This document shows positions 8,719-15,120 of a DNA stretch of 64,000 nucleotides, in pieces (position 1 is the stretch's first letter; the number at the start of each line of letters is the position of its first letter). The DNA is from Lustribacter sp965277075. Its GTDB lineage: Bacteria; Vulcanimicrobiota; Vulcanimicrobiia; Vulcanimicrobiales; Vulcanimicrobiaceae. The notes under the pieces are model-generated. The model saw only the letters and a program-made list of their open reading frames with translations, was not told the origin of the DNA and made no database searches. Where the stretch lies: assembly GCA_965277075.1 (NCBI GenBank), contig OZ255707.1, positions 3,100,001 to 3,164,000 on the forward strand, given 5' to 3'. Both the position numbers and the translations under genes were made by a program.

Positions 8719-10011
8719 GTGGCACTGACCCGGGACCAACAGGAGACGCTCGTTCGCGTGGGCGCGGGCACGCCAATGGGGGCGTTGATGCGCCGCTACT
8801 GGCTGCCCATTGCTCTGCAGTCGGAACTGCCGGAGTCGGACGCTCCGCAAGTGCGCGTCCGCATCGTCGGTGAAGATTTGCTCGCCTTCCGCGACTCGAC
8901 GGGTCGCGTCGGGCTCATCGACGAGTTTTGCGCGCACCGCGGCGTCTCGCTGTTCTTTGGACGGAACGAAGATTGCGGCGTCCGCTGTCCCTATCACGGT
9001 TGGAAATACGATGTCGACGGGCGATGCGTGGACATGCCGTCGGAACCGGCGGAGTCCAATTTTGCAAGCAAAGTTCGACTCACATCGTATCCGGTGGTCG
9101 AGCGCGGCGGATTGGTCTGGGCGTATCTCGGGCCCCCGGCCGAGCAGCCGCCGCCGCCGAATTACGACTGGCTCAACGTGCCGGCCACGCACATCTTTTG
9201 GACGAAGCGCGAGCAAGAATCGAACTGGCTGCAAGCGCTCGAAGGCGCGATCGACTCGAGTCACGTGGGCGTCTTGCACCGCTACGATCTCGACCACGAC
9301 CGCCTGCACCAAAACGCGGACGGACCGAAATATATCAAAGCCGATTCGCGTCCGACGTTTTTCACGGCCGATACGCCGTTCGGCGTTGCGGTCGGCGCGC
9401 GGCGCAATGGCGACTCGAACGAGCGTTGGTACTGGCGCATGACGCCGTTCGTCATGCCGTTTCATCAGATGGTGCCTCCGTACGGCGACAATCCGACCGG
9501 CGGTCATTCGTTCGTGCCGGTCGATGACGAGCACGTTTTCTCCTACAGTTTCTATTGGCATCCGACGATACCGATCGACGACGAACTGCGTGCGAGCATG
9601 CAGAGCGGCAGCGGCATCCACTCGGTCAACGTCCCCGGGACGTTTCGCCCCGTCGCGAATAAACGCAACGACTACCTGATCGACCGTGACGCGCAGAAAG
9701 CGCGCCGAACGTTCAGCGGCGTGATCGGCATCGCGCAGCAAGATGCCGCGTGTCAGGAGTCGATGGGGCCGATCCAGGACCGCACGCGCGAGCGGCTGGG
9801 CACGAGTGACGTGGGGATCATCGCGGCTCGCGACCGCTTGTTGCGCGCGGCGACGGCCCTCGCCGATCACGATGAAGCGCCGCCGGGGCTGGCTTCCGAC
9901 GATCAACACGCGCGTTCTGCATCCGTCTTGCTCGATCGTTCGATTATGTTTACGGACGCCGTTCGTGATGCGATGATTCCGCGCGCGGGCACTGCGCTGC
10001 TCTCAGTCTAA
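8719..10011 (+). CDS. Rieske non-heme iron oxygenase, phthalate 4,5-dioxygenase-like oxygenase (copy 2)
   Basis: A 430-residue paralogue of the preceding gene, starting with GTG. Rieske ligands are in 'CAHRGVSLFFGRNEDCGV' plus 'CPYHGWKY'; the catalytic iron histidines are in 'GAIDSSHVGVLH'. The first 140 residues of the two proteins are very similar, while the substrate-binding halves differ more, consistent with tandem duplication and divergence of substrate range. The pair could hydroxylate two ring positions or two related substrates; the sequence does not say which. The gene is co-directional and almost contiguous with its neighbours, so it is probably in the same operon. Confidence 0.88.
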   Translation: MALTRDQQETLVRVGAGTPMGALMRRYWLPIALQSELPESDAPQVRVRIVGEDLLAFRDSTGRVGLIDEFCAHRGVSLFFGRNEDCGVRCPYHGWKYDVDGRCVDMPSEPAESNFASKVRLTSYPVVERGGLVWAYLGPPAEQPPPPNYDWLNVPATHIFWTKREQESNWLQALEGAIDSSHVGVLHRYDLDHDRLHQNADGPKYIKADSRPTFFTADTPFGVAVGARRNGDSNERWYWRMTPFVMPFHQMVPPYGDNPTGGHSFVPVDDEHVFSYSFYWHPTIPIDDELRASMQSGSGIHSVNVPGTFRPVANKRNDYLIDRDAQKARRTFSGVIGIAQQDAACQESMGPIQDRTRERLGTSDVGIIAARDRLLRAATALADHDEAPPGLASDDQHARSASVLLDRSIMFTDAVRDAMIPRAGTALLSV

Positions 10012-10021
10012 AAGGAACTCC

Positions 10022-11179
10022 ATGACCGATACGATGACCCGCGCCGCGGTACAAACCGGGCCCAAGGCGATCGAAGTGCGCGACATTCCGCTGCCGGATG
10101 TTCCGGCGGACGGCGGCTTGCTGCGCGTCATCGCCGCTGGTATTTGTGGCAGCGATGTGCCGATGTATGCGAGCGACCGCAACGTTCCGCGTATTCTCGG
10201 ACACGAGAATGTCGGCACCATCGCAAAGATCGGCGACATCGCCAAAGAGCGTTGGGGACTCGACGTCGGGGACATGGTCGCGCTCGAAGAGTATCTGCCG
10301 TGCGGCCACTGTATCGACTGCCGGTCCGGCGAGTATCGCTCGTGTTTGCAGACGGACAGTAAGCGTGAAGGTGCGCTGCGTTACGGTACGACCGGTCTCG
10401 ATACGGCGCCGTCGTTGTGGGGCGGCTATAGCCAGTATCAGTTCTTGCATCCGCGTTCGGTGTTTCACAAGGTGCCCGAGGGTGTCGAGCCGCGCATCGC
10501 AGCGATGGCGCTGCCTATCGGCAACGGCTTCCAATGGGCCTACCTCGACGGCGGCGCCGGGCCGGGGCAAACGGTCGTCGTGCAAGGTCCCGGACAGCAG
10601 GGCCTCGCGTGTGTCGTCGCCGCGAAAGTCGCCGGCGCGTCGACCGTTATCTGCACCGGTCTCGCGCGCGACGCACATCGGTTGGAAGCGGCGAAAAAGC
10701 TCGGTGCGGACCATGTGGTCATGGTCGATCGGGAACCGCTGGGCGACGCACTGACGCGCATCACGAAAGGCGAAGGCGTCGACCTCGTGATCGACGTTTC
10801 GTCGGGCGGCGCGCAAGAAGTGATCGGCGGCGGCATCAAGGCACTCAAGAAGCGCGCGAAGCTGCTCGTAGCTGCATACAAACGAACCCTGATCGATCAG
10901 TTCGACATGGATCTCGTGATTCAGAAACAGGCGACGGTGCGCGGCGTGCGCGGCCACAGTTACAAGGCGGTCGAACTCGCGCTCGATCTCATGGCGCGCA
11001 AGACCGTCAACCTCGAGGCGATGTCGACGCATCATTTCGGTCTCGATGAGGTCGACTACGCGCTGCGTTTGGTCGGCGGTGAAGTGCAAGACGGCGCGAT
11101 TCACGTGACCGTCACACCCTGGGTGGATTCGCCGAGGGCGAATCCGTCGCGTGCGGGCTTCGCCGAAGCCGCCCGATAA
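10022..11179 (+). CDS. Zinc-dependent alcohol dehydrogenase (MDR family)
   Basis: A 385-residue medium-chain dehydrogenase. The catalytic zinc region is 'GICGSDVPMY' followed by 'ILGHENVGTI'. The four structural-zinc cysteines are in 'CGHCIDCRSGEYRSC' (about residues 98-112). The nucleotide-binding fold is 'VVQGPGQQGLACVVAAKVAG'. It follows the two Rieske oxygenases with an AAAAGGAA ribosome site. In this setting it may oxidise a cis-diol or an alcohol intermediate; known phthalate dihydrodiol dehydrogenases belong to a different family, so that is only a suggestion. Threonine or sorbitol dehydrogenase-like activity cannot be excluded. Confidence 0.82.
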   Translation: MTDTMTRAAVQTGPKAIEVRDIPLPDVPADGGLLRVIAAGICGSDVPMYASDRNVPRILGHENVGTIAKIGDIAKERWGLDVGDMVALEEYLPCGHCIDCRSGEYRSCLQTDSKREGALRYGTTGLDTAPSLWGGYSQYQFLHPRSVFHKVPEGVEPRIAAMALPIGNGFQWAYLDGGAGPGQTVVVQGPGQQGLACVVAAKVAGASTVICTGLARDAHRLEAAKKLGADHVVMVDREPLGDALTRITKGEGVDLVIDVSSGGAQEVIGGGIKALKKRAKLLVAAYKRTLIDQFDMDLVIQKQATVRGVRGHSYKAVELALDLMARKTVNLEAMSTHHFGLDEVDYALRLVGGEVQDGAIHVTVTPWVDSPRANPSRAGFAEAAR

Positions 11180-11191
11180 CAACAAACACAC

Positions 11192-12175
11192 GTGGCAAAA
11201 TTGACGCTTTCCCTGGCGTGCTGGGACTACGACCGCACGCGCGCGCTTGCCGACGGGCGCGTCGCGGTCGACGGCGCGGAGGTGATTTATCAACCGCTGG
11301 TCGTCGAGGAAACGTTCTTCCGTATGCTGCGCTATCGTGACTTCGACGTCTCCGAGATGTCGCTGTCGTCGTACTGCCGTTCGAAGTTTCTCGACGATCC
11401 GTTCATCGCGATTCCCGTCTTCCCGTCCCGCATGTTTCGTCACGGCTTCATCTTCGTCAACGAACAGAGCGCCATTCGGGCACCGGGCGATCTGGTCGGT
11501 AAGCGCGTCGGGTGCCCGGAATATCAGCTGACGGCGCCGGCTTGGATTCGCGGTATCTTGCAAGATGAATACGGCGTTCCGGTCGATTCGGTTGAATATT
11601 TCATCGGCGGCGAAGAGCAGCCGGGCCGTCCCGAAAAACTCAAGCTCGATCTGCCCTCGAACATTCACGTTTCACCAATCGGGCCAGCGGACACACTCGC
11701 CGAAATGCTGGCCGGCGGCCGGATCGATGCGATGTACAGCGCGCGCACACCCTCGACGCTCGGCACGCGCGGCGTTCATCGAATTTTCGACGACGTCGTC
11801 GGTGTCGAGCGCGCGTACTTTGAGAAAACGCGCATCTTTCCGATCATGCATGTCGTCGTCATCCGCCGCGACGTTTACGAGAAGAATCGATGGCTCGCGC
11901 AAGCGCTGTACAAGGCGTTCGTGCGATCGCAGGAGATCGCATACGAAGATTTGGCCGAGAACGCTGCGCTCAAGACGATGCTGCCGTGGGTCAACTGGGA
12001 ACTCGCTTCGACGCGCAAGCTGATGGGTGACGACTACTGGCCGTACGGCTTCCACGAAAACGAGCACGTGCTGGACACGTTCACACGCTACTCGTACGAA
12101 CAGGGTCTCTCGAAACGCAAACTCAATCCGGAGGAGCTCTTCGCACCGGAGACGCTCGAGGCGTTCAAGATCTAG
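11192..12175 (+). CDS. 4,5-dihydroxyphthalate decarboxylase-like protein (periplasmic-binding fold)
   Basis: A 327-residue protein that starts with GTG and has no signal peptide. The opening 'LTLSLACWDYDRTRALADGRVAVDGAEV' and 'VSEMSLSSYCRSKF', 'PVFPSRMFRHGFIFVNE', 'GKRVGCPEYQLTAPAWIRGIL' match the 4,5-dihydroxyphthalate decarboxylase family. That family shares its fold with ABC substrate-binding proteins. Known members convert 4,5-dihydroxyphthalate to protocatechuate in phthalate degradation. Placement after two phthalate-dioxygenase-like oxygenases supports that role. The alternative is a related cytoplasmic protein acting on another carboxylated dihydroxy aromatic. It ends 15 bases from the end of the opposing gene. 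Confidence 0.78.
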   Translation: MAKLTLSLACWDYDRTRALADGRVAVDGAEVIYQPLVVEETFFRMLRYRDFDVSEMSLSSYCRSKFLDDPFIAIPVFPSRMFRHGFIFVNEQSAIRAPGDLVGKRVGCPEYQLTAPAWIRGILQDEYGVPVDSVEYFIGGEEQPGRPEKLKLDLPSNIHVSPIGPADTLAEMLAGGRIDAMYSARTPSTLGTRGVHRIFDDVVGVERAYFEKTRIFPIMHVVVIRRDVYEKNRWLAQALYKAFVRSQEIAYEDLAENAALKTMLPWVNWELASTRKLMGDDYWPYGFHENEHVLDTFTRYSYEQGLSKRKLNPEELFAPETLEAFKI

Positions 12176-12190
12176 TGACAGGGCATCGGC

Positions 12191-13132
12191 TTACGCCGGC
12201 GCGGACCACAGCATGTCGGCGGCCGCGACCGGCGTAGGGAGAATGCCGTACTTGAGGGCGCCGTCGATCACCGGCTGCAGCAGCTTCGGCTCGAGGACGG
12301 TGCCGTACGTTGCCCGGTTCATCCGGGCGACGAGGGCCGGATCGAGTTGGTAGATTCGCGCGATGATCTCCGCGGAATCCTTGTGGTGCGCGTTGCCCCA
12401 CGCGGCCGCTTCGCGCATCGCGTGCACGAATCGCACCGCGGCGTCGGTATGCGCCGCAAGCCACGAGTCGGTGCTCAACCAGCCGATGATCATATACGGA
12501 AACGCCAGCCCGTCGAGCACGTTGCCCAAGCTGCGCGCGACACCGCTCGACGCGGTCACGAACGGCTCGACCGGCATCCCGACATCGATGCGATGCGTGT
12601 CGAGCGACGACCCCATCTGGGGGATCGGAATTTCGATGAACTTGACGCTCTTCGAATCGCCGCCGTGTTTGTCGAGCCAGCTCATGACGCAGAGCTGCTG
12701 CAAGTCGCGTGATCCGTTGACGCCCACGGTCTTCCCGCTCATTCCCCCGGCTGACGTGATCGGCGAATCTTTCGCGACCATGATCTGATCGGTCATCTCG
12801 GTCGCGCTGGCAATCGATGCGGGAAAGATAAACTTCAGCGGCACGCCGCGCGCCCGCGCATTGGCGATCGTTGCAACGTTGGCGACGCCGATGTCGAGCG
12901 CTCCACCGGTGACGGCGGCAGCGATGACCGGACCGCTCTGCATCGACGTGATCGTTGCATCGAGCCCGTATTTGTGGAAGAACCCGAGCTCCTGGGCATA
13001 GTAGATCGTTGCCGTGTTGTCGCTCGTTAAGGTGCCCTCCGTCGTTCCGCGCTTCTTCGTGCTACCAAGCGGACCTTTGATGCGAGGTTTCAGGCCCGAA
13101 GCGTTCAAGACGTACCGCGTCATGATCACCAT
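12191..13132 (-). CDS. NMT1/SsuA-like substrate-binding protein lacking a signal peptide
   Basis: A 313-residue member of the same binding-protein family as the first gene, with 'DNTATIYYAQELGFFHKYGLDA', 'GGALDIGVANVATI', 'SPITSAGGMSGKTVGVNGS' and the shared 'WLDKHGGDSKSVKFIEIP' stretch. The first 35 residues (rich in Lys, Arg and Thr) are not a signal peptide and do not resemble the paralogues' N-termini. The gene's 5' end also overlaps the start of the divergent GlcG gene. The 5' part may therefore have been lost or replaced, leaving a non-exported or dead protein. The coordinates show the longest frame; the true start, if any, is uncertain. Confidence 0.65.
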   Translation of the reverse strand: MVIMTRYVLNASGLKPRIKGPLGSTKKRGTTEGTLTSDNTATIYYAQELGFFHKYGLDATITSMQSGPVIAAAVTGGALDIGVANVATIANARARGVPLKFIFPASIASATEMTDQIMVAKDSPITSAGGMSGKTVGVNGSRDLQQLCVMSWLDKHGGDSKSVKFIEIPIPQMGSSLDTHRIDVGMPVEPFVTASSGVARSLGNVLDGLAFPYMIIGWLSTDSWLAAHTDAAVRFVHAMREAAAWGNAHHKDSAEIIARIYQLDPALVARMNRATYGTVLEPKLLQPVIDGALKYGILPTPVAAADMLWSAPA

Positions 13133-13538
13133 CGCGCAAACACAACTCGCGATCGACGCGATCGTTCTCGCGACCGAGGCTGCCGGCTTCGTCGTCGCGA
13201 TCGCAATCGTCGACGAGAATGCCGATCTTGTCGCCGCCTACCGAATGGACGGGTCGCGTCCGCGCTGGATGCGGGCGTCGCTGCGCAAGGCCTATACTGC
13301 CTGCGTCATGGATCGCGATACCGCATCGTTTCAAGAAGAGATCGTGCAACGCAACTTGCAGATCGCGTATTACGGCGACCCGATGTTCACCGGGCTTCCG
13401 GGTGGCATCCCGGTGATCGGGATGGGCGGGGAAACCCTCGGCGGCATCGGCGTCACGGGGAAGACGCAGGGGCGCGACGCGGAACTCGCCATGGCGGGCC
13501 TGCCGCATCTCTTCCCCGCCGGCATCAGCGTCGCATAG
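13122..13538 (+). CDS. GlcG/HbpS family heme-degrading-type small protein (copy 1)
   Basis: A 138-residue protein of the GlcG/HbpS (DUF336) family. The pattern is 'ALAIDAIVLATEAAGFVVAIAIVDENADLVAAYRMDG', then 'RKAYTACVMDRDTASFQEE', then 'FTGLPGGIPVIGMGGETLGGIGVTG'. ATG at 13122 fits the usual family N-terminus; a longer frame upstream has no family similarity. Members bind heme or cobalamin-like cofactors or act as accessory proteins in diol, glycolate and aromatic catabolic operons, but the biochemical role is mostly unknown. It is divergent from and overlaps an orphan binding-protein gene. Two more copies are at 59622 and 60056. Confidence 0.8.
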   Translation: MITIAQTQLAIDAIVLATEAAGFVVAIAIVDENADLVAAYRMDGSRPRWMRASLRKAYTACVMDRDTASFQEEIVQRNLQIAYYGDPMFTGLPGGIPVIGMGGETLGGIGVTGKTQGRDAELAMAGLPHLFPAGISVA

Positions 13539-13588
13539 GGGCGACGGCCGCAACCGGAGGCCGGGTTTGGCCTATCGAACGTCATACG

Positions 13589-14566
13589 ATGAACGAAGTG
13601 AGCAATCGCGTCCGCGGCTGGTTTGACGACGGCAAGCGAGTGGCGCTGGCGACCCTCGTCGACACGGAGGGGCCATCGCCGCGCGATCCGGGCGCGATGT
13701 TTGCCGTTTCGAGCGAACACGATCTCGCGGGCGCGATCAGCGGCGGCTGCGTCGAATCGACGATCGTCGACATCGCTGACGGTATCTTTGCGGGCGGCGC
13801 ACCGCGCCGTTTGAGCATGGGTCCCGACGATGATCTCGACGGCGGCCCGACGTGCGGCGGAACCCTGCATATCGTCGTGCGCGAGCTCGATCCGGCGACC
13901 TTTGAGGACTTCGTCGGCGCGCAGGAACGCGGAGAGCAGTTCACGCTCGCACTCGGCATCGACGAACCGCACGCCATGCGCGTGCTGCACGACGAGGATG
14001 CTCTCTCCGGATGCGATGAGCGCACGTTCACGCTTTCATACGGTCCGCCACCGCGCATGTACGTGATCGGCGCCGTCGACGTCGCGCGACCGTTGCTGAC
14101 GTACGCGACGACGCTGGGCTTCGCGGTCACGATCGTCGATCCGCGCGCACCGTTCGCCGTCGCGTCGCGCTTCCCCGGCGCCGACGTGCTGGTCGCATGG
14201 CCGGATGAAGTGTTGGAACGCGCTTCGGTCGACGAACGCGACGCGATCGTTTCGCTTGCGCACGATCCGAAGTTCGACGTACCCGGGATCGCGGCGGCGT
14301 TGCGCACGCGCGCCGGGTATATCGGCGCGATGGGCAGCCGCGGAACGACCGCTCGGCGGGCCGAAGCGCTGCTCGAGCGCGGCTTCACCGCCACCGATCT
14401 GGCGCGCATTCACGCACCGATCGGCCTGGCGATCGGCGCGCGTTCGCCCGAAGAGATCGCGCTTGCGATCGTCGCGGAGATGGTGAAAGAAAAGCACGGC
14501 GCGACCGGCGCATCCTTGCGTTACGGCAGCGGCCCGATCCGCGGCAACGTCACGGTCAGCGCCTGA
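13589..14566 (+). CDS. XdhC/CoxI family molybdenum-hydroxylase maturation protein
   Basis: A 325-residue protein of the XdhC/CoxI family, which helps insert sulfurated molybdenum cofactor into xanthine-dehydrogenase-type enzymes. The N-terminal domain shows 'TVEGPSPRDPGAMFAV'-like sequence, 'GAISGGCVESTIVDIADGI' and 'GGPTCGGTLHIVV'. The C-terminal Rossmann domain shows 'MYVIGAVDVARPLL', 'VTIVDPRAPFA', 'YIGAMGSRGTTARRAEALL' and 'IHAPIGLAIGARSPEEIALAIVAEMV'. It overlaps or abuts a MobA/MocA-like nucleotidyltransferase, a pairing typical of molybdenum hydroxylase clusters. No molybdenum hydroxylase subunits are in the window, so the partner enzyme is elsewhere. Confidence 0.88.
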   Translation: MNEVSNRVRGWFDDGKRVALATLVDTEGPSPRDPGAMFAVSSEHDLAGAISGGCVESTIVDIADGIFAGGAPRRLSMGPDDDLDGGPTCGGTLHIVVRELDPATFEDFVGAQERGEQFTLALGIDEPHAMRVLHDEDALSGCDERTFTLSYGPPPRMYVIGAVDVARPLLTYATTLGFAVTIVDPRAPFAVASRFPGADVLVAWPDEVLERASVDERDAIVSLAHDPKFDVPGIAAALRTRAGYIGAMGSRGTTARRAEALLERGFTATDLARIHAPIGLAIGARSPEEIALAIVAEMVKEKHGATGASLRYGSGPIRGNVTVSA

Positions 14567-15120
14567 CGATCGTCATTCTGGCGGCCGGCGCCTCCCGGCG
14601 ATTCGGTCGTCAGAAGTTGCTCGAAGCGGTCGATGGCCGCATGCTGATCGCGCGAGTGCTCGACGCCGCGGCGGCGTGGCCGACCGTCGTCGTCGCCTCG
14701 GAGGCGGTAGCAGCGGAGGTCGCATCGCGTGCAGGGCGCTGCGCGCGGCTCGTCCGCAACGACGAACCGGAACGTGGCATGACGCATTCGCTCGCGCTCG
14801 CGAACGCGACGATTCCGCTCGACGAGCCGATCGCCGTACTGCTCGGAGATTTGCCGGATTGCGATGCCGCTGCCGTCGCGCGCGTCATCGACGCATACGA
14901 TGCGGAGGTCGACGTCGTTGTTCCGCGCGCCGGCGACCGTTTCGGTCATCCGGTCCTCTTCGCGCCGCTCGCGCGCACACGCATCCCCGCGTTGCCGGAG
15001 GGCGATGCGCTTCATCTGCTGCGTGACGACCCGACGTTACGGCGCCGTATCATCGACGTGCCGGACGCGCGTGCGTTCGCCGACATTGACACCGAAGCGG
15101 ATTTGCGCGAGCGCGGCTGA
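14563..15120 (+). CDS. MobA/MocA-like NTP transferase (molybdenum cofactor cytidylyl- or guanylyltransferase type)
   Basis: A protein of about 185 residues of the MobA-like NTP transferase family. The nucleotide-binding loop 'ILAAGASRRFGRQKLLE' is encoded at 14575-14625, followed by 'LVRNDEPERGMTHSLALA', 'AVLLGDLPDCDAAAVARVI' and 'VVPRAGDRFGHPVLF'. The first standard start codon (TTG 14617) would cut off this loop, so translation must begin upstream, where only non-standard codons are available. CTG at 14563, overlapping the XdhC stop, is the most natural choice. The pairing with XdhC suggests cytidylylation of molybdopterin for a hydroxylase. The start coordinate is a guess. Confidence 0.75.
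   Translation: MTIVILAAGASRRFGRQKLLEAVDGRMLIARVLDAAAAWPTVVVASEAVAAEVASRAGRCARLVRNDEPERGMTHSLALANATIPLDEPIAVLLGDLPDCDAAAVARVIDAYDAEVDVVVPRAGDRFGHPVLFAPLARTRIPALPEGDALHLLRDDPTLRRRIIDVPDARAFADIDTEADLRERG

Noticed and set aside
1..12175. Complete phthalate degradation pathway
   Set aside because: No reductase, dihydrodiol dehydrogenase of the known type or extradiol dioxygenase was found, so a full pathway cannot be claimed.
14864..15085. Longer N-terminus for PEP carboxylase (ATG 14864 or 15005)
   Set aside because: The added residues are Arg/Ser/Cys-rich shadow sequence of the MobA-like gene and have no match to the carboxylase family.
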